From assembly GCA_964016875.1 (NCBI GenBank), contig OZ024723.1, positions 14,382,074-14,446,073 of the forward strand: a stretch of DNA of 64,000 nucleotides, written 5' to 3'. This document shows positions 47,083 through 59,220 of this stretch, one piece after another. How positions within the stretch are numbered: the stretch's first letter is position 1; the number at the start of each line of letters is the position of its first letter. Source of the stretch: Fallopia convolvulus (lineage: Eukaryota; Streptophyta; Magnoliopsida; Caryophyllales; Polygonaceae). The notes beneath the pieces are model-generated. The model saw only the letters and a program-made list of their open reading frames with translations, was not told where the DNA came from and searched no databases. Both the position numbers and the translations under genes were made by a program.

Positions 47083-48018
47083 GGGACTTCCAATATATCT
47101 GACTTCTTCCCAATGCTCAAGTTAGTGGATCTACAAGGCGCTAGGCGTCGGTCCACCGCCTTGTTTCGAAAGTTGTTTGGGATTTTTGATGAGATTATTG
47201 ATGAGAGAGTGAAGATGAATAAGGAAAGTGGAAATTTTGAGGAGAAAGATGTACTTGATTCTCTATTGGCGATTGCCCATAAAGGCGACAATGACTTGGG
47301 ACGCCATGAGATCCTACATTTCTTGGCGGTTAGTGCTCAACTACTTGCTTATACGTATCATTTATGGCCTACTTTGATTTTAATTACTACGTACATTTTT
47401 ATCGAGTTTTTCCCTAGCTTATTCTCTTTATGCAGGACTACTTTGTAGCAGGAACCGACACAACATCAAGCACAATCGAATGGGCAATGGCAGAACTTGT
47501 TCGAAATCCTGAAAAGTTGGAGAAAGCTCAGGCCGAGCTTGAAGAGGTAGTCGGGAAAGGCAGCCCAGCTTCCATACCTGCAGGCACTTGTCAAAGAGAC
47601 CCTAAGAATCCACCCTCCTACGCCCTTCCTCATTCCTAGGAACGTAGAAACTGACGTTGAGCTCTGTGGATACTTGATCCCCAAGAACTCACAAGTCATG
47701 GTGAATGTTTGGGCAATGGGAAGAGATGGAAACACTTGGAAAAACCCTGGTTCGTTTGAGCCAGAGCGGTTTTTGGGCTCCAATTTGGATTATAAGGGTC
47801 ACCATTCGGAGTTGATTCCGTTTGGGTTTGGTCGACGGATTTGCCCTGGGCTGCCATTGGCGAGCAAGATCGTGATGTTGATATTGGGGTCGTTGATCCA
47901 TTCATTTGATTGGAGGTTGCCAAATGGGATGAGTTCAAGTGAGATGGATATGGATGATAAGTTTGCATTAACTTTGCAAAAGGCTCAACCACTTTCCATT
48001 GTTCCCGTACTTAAATAA
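47083..48018 (+). pseudogene. CYP76-like cytochrome P450, C-terminal part with frameshifting deletion
   Basis: Exon 47083-47328 (SDFFPMLKLVDLQGARRR, DVLDSLLAIAHKG), a 107-bp GT-AG intron 47329-47435 at the position typical for CYP76 genes, then 47436-48018. Motifs: I-helix VAGTDTTSSTIEWAMAEL, K-helix KETLRIHPPTPFLIPR, FEPERF, heme loop FGFGRRICPGLPLA with the Cys ligand, and a normal C-terminus ending SIVPVLK. Around 47565-47572 a small deletion removes the residues normally preceding LPYLQALVKE and shifts the frame. Together with the missing middle portion and 13 kb of insertions, the gene is dead. The N-terminal part lies at 33684-34119. Confidence 0.88.
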
Positions 48019-48786
48019 GGAGTTCGTAACTTAGTTGGAACGTAAGAATGGCATTTTGGGATCATGGGTCATGAATTCGATCCCTTCCCCATTATAAAGG
48101 CTCAACCACTTCGATCATATTGTTTTCTTTCATAAATAAGGCACTTAGTGATGATGGATTGGTCATTGGTGTATGAACAAATTTCTATTTCTATTCGTAG
48201 AAAAATCTCTCATACGTCGCTTGAATGCTCTTGAAACCTAACTTGCAAAAAAAAGAAAAAAAAAAGAAATCCCACTAATCCACCTCTTGAAACCTAACCT
48301 AGATTATTTTCCAAGCTCAGACTTAATCATCTTTTTCATTTAATTTTATTATTTTATTATAATTCACCTTTGTGGTTTAAATATAAACATCTAGTACAAA
48401 TTTTAATTCATCTTTCTAAGCTTAGATTTAATTATCTTCCCCATTATAATGCAAACCTGCCTATATTTGCCCTCATTTTCACCCTGACAACAATAGGTAA
48501 TTGAACCCCCCCCTCTCATATACATACATAGTTTTATACAACTAATTTTCAAAAAATAATTGAACTTTATCTTACAAATAAACAAAATTAGTCTTGTTAA
48601 ACTGCTATATCCATTAAAATATGAGGAAAAAGTCACGTGAGAATGACTCTTGTTCTTTCGTATTTCTCACTTGCGCGCTCATTCTCACATGATCTGGACT
48701 CTTAAAATACAACACAAATAATAAATAACCTATACCCTTAAGACTCTAAAGCACCCACAATGAGGATTTTATATAGTAAATATCAT
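48019..48786. other. Spacer downstream of the P450 pseudogene
   Basis: AT-rich, no gene recognised. Confidence 0.5.
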
Positions 48787-48802
48787 AACCAATTTTCACT
48801 TT

Positions 48803-49019
48803 TTTTAGTAACGAGGAACCTAATCCTAAGTCCGTGAACTAGCCGGCAAAAGCGTACGGACAAACTAAACTATCTTGAACCGAGCTCGACCTAGCGGTAG
48901 AGAGAATGGTGAGACTTTGTTTTTCACCCAAGTAAAAGGGCGAAGGCAATGATCGAACCCAAGACCTCTCAACGTAATATCCCTCCATGCCTCTTACCAC
49001 TAAGTCACCCCATGTTGAG
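48803..49019 (-). mobile_element. tRNA-derived SINE with 15-bp target duplication
   Basis: Minus-strand body begins CTCAACATGGGGTGAC and contains A-box-like TGACTTAGTGGTAAGAGG and B-box GGTTCGATC, spaced as in tRNA-derived SINEs; it ends in a short A tail (plus-strand T run 48800-48806). Direct flanks accaattttcacttt at 48788-48802 and 49020-49034 are a perfect target duplication. Confidence 0.85.
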
Positions 49020-49202
49020 ACCAATTTTCACTTTCTCTCTAGTCCAAATCATTAAAAAACACATCTTACTTTTTGATAGGAAATGATTAGGGGGACCACC
49101 ATAGTGCATCTATTTGAATGAAATCGTAAAGATCATAACATCCTTTGGATACATCATCCGAAAAAACACATCCTACTTTTTTCTCAACAATAGAGATTTT
49201 AT

Positions 49203-49330
49203 ATGGCAGAATACATCAACACACCCTTGAACTTTCACACTTTTGTCAACCACCTTTCCTTACTTTGAGATTTTCAAACAAACTCTTGAATTATACCATT
49301 TTTTTGTCTTTTAAACACTCTACGCTAACA
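49203..49330. repeat. Lone terminus related to the MULE-like elements
   Basis: ggcagaatacatcaacac, then ...ttgaacttt...tttgag.ttttcaaa...tttttttgtcttttaaacac... follows the same order as the left terminus of MULE-2 at 59182. No matching right end was found, so it is probably a decayed element. Confidence 0.4.
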
Positions 49331-49348
49331 TGGCATAACCAGTGAGAT

Positions 49349-49381
49349 TCTCTCTCTCTCTCTCTCCCCCCCCCCCCCCCC
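49349..49381. repeat. (TC)n-C16 simple repeat
   Basis: A TC dinucleotide run ending in a 16-base C homopolymer (49366-49381). Confidence 0.95.
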
Positions 49382-49804
49382 GAGTGGGAAGCTTGTAAAA
49401 TGATGATTTGGAAGTCTTTTTAGAATAAAAATTTTTACAAAAAAATCACATATTTCTACTTTAACTAAGAAATTAATTTTATTTTCCTTTGGGTCTTCTT
49501 CCCCCATTTTTCCATATTCTTCGATCACATTTCCATATTCTTTAATCAAATAATTGGGTGTTCTTCCCCCTTTTTTTAGGGTTTGTTCTAGATTTAAGGG
49601 CTAGATCTCAGGGCGGGGATGAAAGAGTATTATTCTTCTTTTACCAAAAAAAAGTTTATTAAGCAAAGCAATTTTTATCGAGGCCATTTCTATTTCATAT
49701 TTTAGTCCTAGTGTCGGTTTGGTTGCACACTTTAATCCATTTTTTTTTAGCAAGAGACCTATTTTTGGTGGTAAATGCGGTTTATGAATAAACTGGAAAA
49801 GTGC

Positions 49805-49945
49805 ACAAATCAAGTAAACCGGCTTGCGCTAACCGATTTAACCTAATAAAAGAAAATGGTAAGACTTAGTTTTTCACATAAGTAAAAAGGTGTAGGCAAA
49901 GTAGAACCAAACCACTAGATCACACCCCTTGTGGGCCAGATTTAA
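49805..49945 (-). repeat. Degenerate SINE related to the one at 48.8-49.0 kb
   Basis: On the minus strand GGTGTGATCTAGTGGTTTGG aligns with the A-box region of the SINE at 48803-49019, and TTTTTACTTATGTGAAAAAC and TCTTACCATT match its downstream part. No clear tail or target duplication. Confidence 0.5.
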
Positions 49946-50412
49946 TACATTTCAGTGTCATGACAAATTAACCAAAATTTTGATAATGTCTTTGCAACAC
50001 TTCATTTTTCATACAAAAATGGGTTTGCGGCTTCATTTTCCCAATATGAGGGCGGGCTACAATATATGGAAATCATTTCTTTTCACCCCCTTATAGACAC
50101 ATAAACATAAGAGTTGCAAGGTAAGATAATAATTTTGACACAAAAGTGAAAGTTTCATATGTGTCTTAATTTCCATAGCTTGTAACCAAATGAGCCTAAT
50201 TTTCCTGTACGAATTTGTCCAACTTTTTAATTCTGATTAGATCAAGGGCGTGCTTGCACATGTAGTTAAAAATGTAGTTGAAGTTTAAATTTTAGTGGTA
50301 ATTAAAAAAATAGATAAAAAAGAGTTGGAGTTTAAAAATAAAAGTAATCTATGTTTGCTAGATATAAACTAGTATCACTAAAACTAATATAATACAATGC
50401 ATTAAATGTCAA

Positions 50413-50480
50413 GATTTGATGCAAGATAACGCAAAGCCTAAAATCTAAATGATCCTGATTTGATGCAAGATAACGCAAAG
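50413..50480. repeat. 24-bp direct repeat pair
   Basis: gatttgatgcaagataacgc + aaag at 50413-50436 and 50457-50480, 44 bp apart, both followed by c/t and AAT-rich DNA. Confidence 0.9.
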
Positions 50481-51529
50481 TCTGCCCTTCAATTGTCACA
50501 CTCTCTCCACATTGTAGGTTCTGCAGTAGATCGATCAAGTAGAAAATTAAGTGCCATGAGAACATAAAGAGTGAAAACAGATTTACTGTATCTTAAAGGA
50601 GTTCAACACTCAACCCACTTGCATCAAGAAAGATGAAATTTCCATGATAATGTCCCAGATCCTAGATAGGAAGTTGTACGTATATTAGTTACATTCATTT
50701 CACTGAATAGCAATAAATTGGCAATTCTCCGCACAGTGCCATGAGAACATAGGCTCAATGTGGTTCCATCTTAAAACCAATTGGCAATAAGGTTAACCCA
50801 AAGATTAATCACACCTTCCACCAAATCCCTTGAGAGAATCACAAAAGATAGCCACCAAAAAGCAGAGTGAATGTCAATTCCCTAGTAGATTGATAGACCT
50901 TGTATTCAAAATTTGAACAAGTGCAGCGCGGATACATAAGGCGACTATGCAGTTGAAAAAATTGCTAGATCTTGCAGTGGAGGTAGATGGAGATCGATAA
51001 TGGTTGGAAAGTGGTGAACCAACCCAACTCGGAATGATCTTCAAGGGAGCAAAATTGGGCCAGCTATCATACAGGAATAATATCCTTGTAGGGAATAGAA
51101 AAGTTGAGACTTGAGAGCACTAAGATTTACCCAAGGATATTGTTGACTTCACGCTTGAAGATGTTTCTATAGAAGCTTAGAAATGGCAAGCCACAATTTT
51201 AGGTATGGTTATTGCTGCCCATGCCTCTCACTGTGCAACAAGTGAGTTGGTTTGTTAAGTACACTGGGTCTGCCAACCTTAAACAGTTCATCTCAAACAA
51301 AAGACAATGAATGGTATTTTTTTTTTTTTGGTAAAATTGCCAACAACCTGGGAGCAGACACTGGATTATGGACAATGATCCATGGATGTTCACTGGATCA
51401 AAACTGCTATTTTGAAAGAATGACAGACGGGAACAAAGATAGATTGGATCAAAACTTGCATTGATCCCACTTTCCTATCAAATCGTATGCTTACACTTAA
51501 CATAATAGGAAGCATGATTGGGAACTCAT

Positions 51530-52790
51530 TATCATGGACAAGATCACAGCCATTCAAGAAAAACTCTCCTATGCCAGAATTCAAGTTGAGGTATCTACTG
51601 AAGAACTAAAGAGAAAAGAGACGAAGTTAAGGGGAGACAATGGTATTTCTTACCAACAACAACAACAACTTTCAAATGGCTCCCTTTGGCAATGTAAGCA
51701 TTGCAATGTCTTTACTCTTTATCACATTTCTCAACCTTCTGCAAGAACAATCCAACTGAGAGTAAAGGGAAAAAAAATGATTCAAATACGGGCTGGGTTG
51801 CTAAAGCTGCTAAGGACATAAAATGCACCAACAATTGAGAATCACCTGGTTGAAGCACTGAGATAGGAAAACAGACAGAAAATAGAGATGAAGCGGAATA
51901 ACAACTCTTAAACCGGCAAAGGATACTAAATTAATGTCAAGGAAGATTGCACAATAGTAATGAACCCTCATGGGAATCTTTAGGAAGATCGGACTGTTAC
52001 TAGATGTCTAGATGTAGACAAACAAGATCAGATTCATCAAAGCTTTGAAGGGCTCACGGAAACTGCTAGCATGGGGACAACCAAAAAGGTACCTTTAGAC
52101 CAACCCAACTAATCCTCGATCCCAAAGGATTGTAGCAACCTAAATCATGTGCCTGAGGGATAGCATCAACTGCAGTGTTTGGTTGTAGTAATGCATACTT
52201 AAGAATCAACTATAAGTATTATTATGAGTGTGCTAGAATTGAATATGTGAGAAGAATGAAAACGTGAAAGCCAGCTGCTGGTTTAAAGACTGGAAACTAA
52301 TCACAAACACTATGCAGACAGAAGAAAGAAAGAATATGGAATTTTGGATTATGTGGAAACCGAGCATCCAATTTATTCACTGCTATGCAAAATCTGATAA
52401 TGGAGATACAAGCTTTTGAAGTGACTTTGGTCTATGCTTGTAATGACCTGGTAACCTTGACAGTTTCTATCAACGGAACGGACCATGGCTATGCGACAGT
52501 AAACAAAAATGCACATCCAACAGATTCATCAGAAATAATCAGTTTGAATCAGACAAGTTGAATATGAATAACCTGATTATGGACTGCAACTTTAGTGGTC
52601 TGAATTACGGCAGATGTAAATTCATGTAGAGCAATCTCAGGAAAGGGGAAAATCCAATTTATTGCAAGCTAGATAGAGCATCACTGAATGAGGAATGGAC
52701 TGATTGTTTTCCTCAAGTAAAGGCCTTCTTTGACTCTTAAGTGTTTACCAGATCACTTCCCTGTCCTGGGATGTTTAACTTCGTGCTACT
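51530..52790 (+). mobile_element. Highly decayed LINE remnant
   Basis: Short stretches resemble plant LINE ORF1 (KLSYARIQVEVS at about 51560) and the endonuclease end (GENPIYCKLDRASLNEEW, then FPQVKAFF, about 52655-52730), separated by stops. The order agrees with a plus-strand LINE with most of its length lost or unrecognisable. Confidence 0.45.
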
Positions 52791-52799
52791 GCCCCCAAC

Positions 52800-53470
52800 T
52801 ACACCTCTCAGCTATTTCTTTACTCATATCCATTATTCATTTGAGTAAACAAGTGGGAAAAGATTGAAAAGTCAATAAAACATATAAATTTGCATACAGA
52901 CTTCAGATTAACATGTTTTTTCATCTAAATTTTGTATATCTTAATCTATAATGACAAAGAAACGTTATTAGGATTGAAAAAAAAACAAGAATTCCACAGG
53001 AGAGAATAAGTAAAATCTAAAACAATCATAAACCTACAAAGGACCCATATCAAAAGGGATGTAACACCCAGTTGCACCCATAACCTTAGCTGTGAGTCTG
53101 TGACTACTTTCAAACAAGTGCTAGTAACAACTAACTGCCAATGTCTGATGAATTAACCAATGTCACAAAGTGTAAGGGAAGGCAGACTACTTGAGTACCT
53201 GAGAGATGAAAGAGCCGAATGGATTGCTGAATCTTATGAAAGCAAAGCGTAAAGCATAACTATGCCACCATATAGCCACAAAGGTTCTACTTATCAAATG
53301 TTCATAAACAGCTGAACTGCCGTCGCTTGCGTGAACAATGATAGCTTATAAACACTACGACAGGTACATCAACAATCTAAGCTAAGCCAACTCTACATGA
53401 CACATAACCATCAGTCGATGAGGTTTACATACATTTTAACAACTCAATCCACAACGTCTGCAATTTTAGA
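52800..53470. other. Spacer and probable 3' UTR of the transporter gene
   Basis: No coding sequence recognised. The part nearest 53475 should hold the 3' UTR of the minus-strand transporter. Confidence 0.5.
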
Positions 53471-53475
53471 ACCCG

Positions 53476-54945
53476 CTAAGCCACTAATGACTCGGTCGGG
53501 TCATGGGAAGTATCTTGCAAGTCAGGAAGAGTTGCACTCACAGAAAACTTCATCCACCTCTTCTTCTCAGCAATCTTGAGAGCCGGCTGCAACCCGAGCC
53601 CAATCACCACAGCAATCAGGCTAACCACCATGACTTTGACAGTGGACAGAGCCAAGACAACGCATATCAAAATGGTAGGAGGAACACACATCAGAATCGA
53701 TCCGGCTGTCCCAACTGGGATCTTATAAGGGCGAGGCGCGCTCGGCTGTTTTATCCTCAGCAACACAAACGCAATAAACTCCAGAATCATCCCAAAGCAA
53801 TACAAGAAATTCTCTGCAGCAACGATCTCATCAAAGCTCAACCACGAGAGCAGAATTACACCTGAAGCAGAGAATAAGATCCCGATTAATGGGGTCCCGT
53901 GGCGAGACCTTTTACCGAAAAACTCGGGAAGCATTCCTCTTTCGGCCATGCCTAAAAGCTGAAACGAATCACTGCTCATTTCCGCTACAAACATACCCAT
54001 GTTAGACATTGCAGCTGCACCTTGAATCCACCAACTCAACCACACCCCGCCTATGAGTTTAGCCACATCAGCAAAATACCCATCGGTCCACTCAGACTGG
54101 TTAAGCGGGATAGCTCCCGTTCCAGCTAGAAGAGGGAAGAAGTATGAAGCAACAACAAAGATTAATGCATAAAACAGCGCTTTTGGTAGCGTCTTTTTCG
54201 GGTTTTCCACTTCTCCAGCCAGTGTACTAATGGAGTCCCAATAGTTCAGATTCCAGAAAAGTGTGTTCAGATACAATCCCCAGTTCACATTATCCAAATC
54301 AACCACCAACCATCTGGAGGGCTCTAAATTCGGGATTGAGATCAATGCCATAACCCCAAAAGGGAGGATGGAGACAATCCCCAAGAGAACAGCAGCCCAT
54401 CCTACAATTGTCATGCCCCTGTAATTCAAGAAAGTGAGACCTCCTGTTAGGCCTAATGCAGCTATAACCCTTGGATAGCCTTGGCCAACAGCTGGGACTG
54501 CTGATTTGAGATAATCAAGGAAGAGAATTGGGTAAAGTGCATTATCAATCACACCACTAAGCCACTTCATCCAGCCCTGCTGGAAACCCCAATAATCCCC
54601 TAGAGCCGATGAAACCCAGACAACATAACCTCCATTTTCGGGGAACATTGTTCCCATTTCTGCAGTTATTAGTGCCTCGGGCACGCTCCATATGAATGGA
54701 AAGACCAAGAAACCCACAAGGGCAAGGAGGGGCCCAGCTGCCCCGACGCTGTCTTCAACCCCAAATGGACCACCGGAAACCTCATAGAAAATGAGGAATA
54801 CAAGAGGTAAGAGTGACACCTTTTTGAGCTTATCATTGGACTTGGGTGAGGATACTGAATCATCAAGGCCAACATAGTCTGTTGTATCATATCCCCCCAT
54901 TTCAATTGAAGCCTGGTTGTTAGCTGGACGCCTCAGTTTCTGCAT
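53476..54945 (-). CDS. Polyamine-uptake / L-type amino-acid transporter (PUT family), 489 aa
   Basis: Intact single-exon frame of 489 codons, the normal length for plant PUT/LAT permeases (APC superfamily), which import polyamines such as spermidine and also paraquat, by proton symport. The start ATG is directly preceded by an in-frame TAA, so the start is firm. A cytosolic N-tail (residues 1-40) is followed by TM1 with LIFYEVSGGPFGVEDSVGAA, then FPFIWSVPEALITAEMGTMF, FPENGGYVVWVSSALGDYWG, WMKWLSGVIDNALYPILFLD, LNTLFWNLNYWDSISTLAGE, WIQGAAAMSNMGMFVAEMSS and a C-terminal tail after about 12 predicted helices. No lesion is seen. It is closest in memory to Arabidopsis PUT1/PUT3(RMV1) types; substrate preference and membrane (plasma membrane, ER or Golgi) cannot be told. 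A 5'-UTR intron between about 54.95 and 55.4 kb is likely. Confidence 0.93.
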   Translation of the reverse strand: MQKLRRPANNQASIEMGGYDTTDYVGLDDSVSSPKSNDKLKKVSLLPLVFLIFYEVSGGPFGVEDSVGAAGPLLALVGFLVFPFIWSVPEALITAEMGTMFPENGGYVVWVSSALGDYWGFQQGWMKWLSGVIDNALYPILFLDYLKSAVPAVGQGYPRVIAALGLTGGLTFLNYRGMTIVGWAAVLLGIVSILPFGVMALISIPNLEPSRWLVVDLDNVNWGLYLNTLFWNLNYWDSISTLAGEVENPKKTLPKALFYALIFVVASYFFPLLAGTGAIPLNQSEWTDGYFADVAKLIGGVWLSWWIQGAAAMSNMGMFVAEMSSDSFQLLGMAERGMLPEFFGKRSRHGTPLIGILFSASGVILLSWLSFDEIVAAENFLYCFGMILEFIAFVLLRIKQPSAPRPYKIPVGTAGSILMCVPPTILICVVLALSTVKVMVVSLIAVVIGLGLQPALKIAEKKRWMKFSVSATLPDLQDTSHDPTESLVA

Positions 54946-55587
54946 TTAAATGTCACAATTGTCTCTCAGCAAAATTATAATCCACATTCCACAGTTTTTC
55001 AGTTTGTAATGGAAACATACAACTATGGGGGGTGAGTTATTGGAACATGCACCCAAAAGGTAAAGTGTAGTGACTACAACCTGACTTGGCTAACAAATTT
55101 ACCAAAAAGCATGCAGAAAACTAAGAGTCAATTGTTTATATTCAATTCCATAACACCTCCTATAGAATGTATGAAGATGACAATCAAACATGATTATAAA
55201 AGAGATCAAGAGGAGAGCTAATCAATAACATAAGGGGCACCGGCACCCAAATAAGCTCCGGCATATGCATGTCCAAAATTACTAATGTAACCAATTAAGC
55301 TAAGCCAAACCGACAACCAATGACCAAGTTACGAACAAAATTAATTATGAAAAATCAACTATTCCTACTAAAAAAGAAACCTAAAGAGATGCAATTGAAA
55401 AAAAGGTATTTACTGAAAGAGTACACAATCCTTCCGGTAAGACAAATCTGAAGTGTAATCACTTAGGAATGCGAAAAAATGAAGAAATCTTTGCCGATCG
55501 TCGGAAGGGAATTATGATGAATTCGTCAAAGATTGGAAAAGGGGAATGGGATAAGGCGAAGAAGGAAAACCTAACGAAAAATGAAAG

Positions 55588-55599
55588 ATATATATAATA
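55588..55599 (-). promoter_or_regulatory. Candidate TATA box of the transporter gene
   Basis: Minus-strand TTATTATATATATC followed about 30 bp downstream by a CT-rich stretch (GGTTTTCCTTCTTCGCC), the usual look of a plant core promoter and leader. It lies 640 bp upstream of the ATG, which would require a leader intron. Confidence 0.35.
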
Positions 55600-56540
55600 A
55601 AGGTTAAAAGTTCAAACCATAAGTCGGGATTGATCCCGTGAAAGCGATGTCAGCTGCCGCTCATGGTTGTCGTCGAGCTTGGAACCAAGAAACTGAGAAA
55701 ACTCAGAAAAGTGGGAGACGGTGGATGGAAGAGGGAGGGATGGTCGACGATGGATAGAGAAATAGCCAAATAGGAGAGGACAAAATTGACAATTAATAAA
55801 TATATATAAATATTGCATTTTAAAGAATTCAATTTATATAATTTTTTAAAATATTTTTGTGTTGCCAGGTGTTAACTTTTGGACACATGGAAATAGAACG
55901 TATTATCATCATTTGACCATCTGGATTCTGGCCCTTCTTCACCTTGACGATATCACCAACATTATATTTCTTGAAGATTATGCAGCTATAATCAAGCCCA
56001 CTAATCTGCTTTGATGATTTTAAGACAATATCGATATAGCTTTTTCATTTTATTATCTTGGTTCAGCTCAAATTCTTTCAGTATTGATTGTCTCGGCATT
56101 TAAATCCGAGTTTGACTTACATTTATGTGGAATTAAGGTTATCACAATCATTTTTTAAGTTGGCTCTAATAATGCAGTCATCTTGTGTGTGTGTCTTCGT
56201 TGTTCGTTGCTCAAATGTATTAATAACAATTATTTGATCTTCAGGAAAATTGAGTTGTTGTTTTTTTTTTTTGCCGAGAGTTGTAGATAGAAAGACCAAA
56301 AGCGCTTGCATTAGAAAATGCAAGTCAAGGTATTTTTACAAAGTAACTTAACACCTCCAAGGTGTCCTCAATGGAAACAAGAGACATAAAATCAATCTGA
56401 CAACTCAGAGTCCACTTTCTATAAGGAGCAGTGAGCTGTGCAATCCAATTACTCACCAGCTCCTCTTCAGCAGCAATACTCTTGAACTTAAGGTCAACAC
56501 ACATTCTCAACAGGTTGGTTCTTCAGGTTCTATGATTCCA

Positions 56541-58820
56541 CCTTTCCAAAAATGTAATGAAAGTTTCACAAGACGAGAAGATGCTGAAGCTCATCATCCC
56601 TCCAAGCTTGCTGGTATGTCAACCTTATGCCTTATTGTTCTTTTGTTCTATTTTGATATTCTGATGCCATTATCCAACTTCGGGACTTCTTGTGCCGTAC
56701 TTTCATCTGTTACCTGCTGTATCTGTATGATTAGGATTGACGATATAAATGTGAATTTATGATATAAATCTTGTTTCCCCAGATGAATTCAATGTTGTGC
56801 AACCAGGAGGATTATCAGTCAGGTTGCAGGAGTGTGAAGATCCAAAATTCAGTGCTTTGCTTGTTAGGCAGAGCTTTTTTTTCCTTTTTTTTTTTTTTGG
56901 TCTTTCAAAGCTAAAGGTATTGGGTGCTTTCGAATTACAAAAGGTTACATAGTCTTTGATCAACACGTATTGCTTTTGTTTAATGTGTACTTTTTATGTT
57001 TCATTTTTCTTGAACAGGCTGGAAAGTAATTTCTCCAATTAGTAGTGTTCCACAACAAGACTAGGTAAGTTTAGTTGTGCTTTACAAGTAAATTCTGAAA
57101 AAAAAGGTTCTCACATTTTGAGATCAATATTGCTTTGGTGTTGTATTCAAGCTCTTCTATTCAGTAGTTTTTAGAATGACAGAGATAGGCTCTTGCCTCT
57201 TGAGACTGAAAGCTAAATTAACTGATGACCATCTCAGATTTTGTACTTGGACATTCATATTAATCACTACTATATCCTGTGATTATTGTATTTCTTATCC
57301 TGCTGGATGTAACATCTCCAACTATGACTGATCTTTTGCCATGTGAACTTCTTAAAACATGTCAAGTTTTGAAATTCCTGCTTAGAAATTTAAGTTGTGC
57401 AGTTTCATCAGGTTGGAGATTGAAGTGATTTGTAAAAATTCTTTGTTTGTTGGTCTATTATACAACTGTAAAATTGGTTAGAGGTTTAGAGACTTTCAGG
57501 ATTTCTATAAGTGGGTTATGTAGGTGTATTAGGGTAAATTGGTACAAGAAGAGAAAAGATGGGTCAAGAGGAGGAAAGAGGCATCCAATATTTGTATTTT
57601 CTAATAGAATGTGTCAACACTTGGGAAGTAACATATGAAATGCCTGGATGAAATAAAGTGATCATTGCCTTTATAGATTCTGGTCAAATAGTTGATCCAG
57701 TCTGACATATGATCTTAATAATTGATAGCAACTTATCAAGCTATTTGAGCTCTCTCACAAAGATGATTGCTCTTACATGAAGTTTAGGTGGTTCATTCTG
57801 TTTTCTTTGTTTCAGCTTTAAACTATATTGTTCAATTCCTCAGGCCATGATTTTGCAGATTTTCATCTGCTTAGTAGTTGATTTTTATAGTGCATTGTTG
57901 ATTTCATTTTGTTCTCTACTAACAGGCTCATGATGGAACCTACGTTAAAGGGTTGATTACTAAATTCATTCAGGTACTTTTTGGTGAGTGCTCTCGGTTT
58001 GATTTCTTTATTTATGAATTTTGATGCTTTGAATTGTAAACTTTTCATTGGTTGTAGTCTCTATTTAAAGGTCATGTGTTTTCTTCTGTTCGATGACTCT
58101 TGTTTTCACTTTGTGTTTGTGTTGTTACATGTCTTATTCTTTGAAACCAGGTAAGGCAACAATGGTTTGGAGAGAAGCAAACTCATAAGTGAACAAAAGT
58201 GGTGCATCAATCCAAATAGAGGTGAAAATTTCTTATTGACCAAATAGATGCATTCATCAATGAAATCTTATTAACATATGAAGGCGATACTTTATAAATA
58301 TTCTTGCATCTGTCTCTTACATCATTGAAACGAAATGGTATGATCTTGGTGTGCACTGTGTGTTTGTGGTGAGACATGGATCACCATAAAGCCAATATTA
58401 TGTGCATGTTTAGTCTATGATTCCTCTTAAGGTTAAGTTTGTTTATTGATGAAGAACTCACTGCTCATATGTGTCTGCTGTAATGTAAACCTCTGAAATG
58501 TTGTTTTGAATATCAAGCAGGTAATGCTAAAAGCCAAATTCTTTAACTCCACGCATGAGCGGGAGGAGTGGGTTGAGAGCTAGCACGATAATGTGAATGA
58601 CTGGACTACAAAGTGCGTCTATTTTTTTTATTATATACTCATTGTGATGATAACTCTTCTAAAGACCTTGGTTTTTTTTTTGTGCAGGAATGGGCTGAAA
58701 GAAGTGCAGGTTTTGGGAACAACTTGGTTGTGTACGCTGCTCTACAAGTTCTGGTGGAGAAATTTAGGGTGTATTAGTCAACTTGATGGATTTCATTCTT
58801 ATTTGCATGGATATCTCTAA
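56541..58820 (+). pseudogene. Exon-like remnants of an unidentified multi-exon gene
   Basis: Several GC-richer stretches have splice-like borders on the plus strand. 56541-56613 (ESFTRREDAEAHHPSKLA|gtatgt) joins in frame with 56783 onward (DEFNVVQPGGLSVRLQECED, then PKFSALLVRQ). 57017-57064 ends ACTAG|gtaagt. 57926-57973 reads AHDGTYVKGLITKFIQ between cag and gtactt. 58151-58190 reads VRQQWFGEKQTHK then stop. 58522-58612 reads KAKFFNSTHEREEWVES, then stop, then DNVNDWTTK. 58688 onward reads EWAERSAGFGNNLVVYAALQ. At least two in-frame stops argue for decay. I do not recognise the protein family. Confidence 0.4.
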
Positions 58821-59100
58821 TGTTGTGGCATCCTTGCTTACCAATTTTACTAGACCCATTGTACTGAGCATAAGGAGGTAAAAATGTTTGACTCTTGAGC
58901 CTAGGGCTACCACTGATCATCCATGTACTTCTGTTTTTCTTTTTTCTCATGTGAATTTATTTTAATCAATTTTTTATAACACTATTTTTTTTTGTCGAAA
59001 ATTGCTAAGTTAGGTTCCAACTAGTTTTGTATGTCTAAAAATCTAAAATTAGCATACTTTATTTGGTATAGTGTGCCTTTATAGAAAACTCAATCCAGTC

Positions 59101-59220
59101 TGACATATGATCATAATAATTGGCGAAATACATCAATATGTCCCTGAATTTTGACGATTTTGACATATGATCATAATAATTGGCGAAATACATCAATATG
59201 TCCCTGAATTTTGACGATTT
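59101..59220. repeat. Exact 60-bp tandem duplication across a transposon boundary
   Basis: 59101-59160 and 59161-59220 are identical. Each unit contains 11 bp of host sequence, the 10-bp target duplication cataataatt and 39 bp of the MULE-2 left terminus. Confidence 0.97.

Noticed and set aside
53503..53865. 120-codon plus-strand open frame
   Set aside because: Antisense shadow of the transporter gene.
57447..57638. 63-codon open frame
   Set aside because: No domain, ordinary base composition, and it lies between the exon-like pieces of the unidentified gene, most likely intronic.
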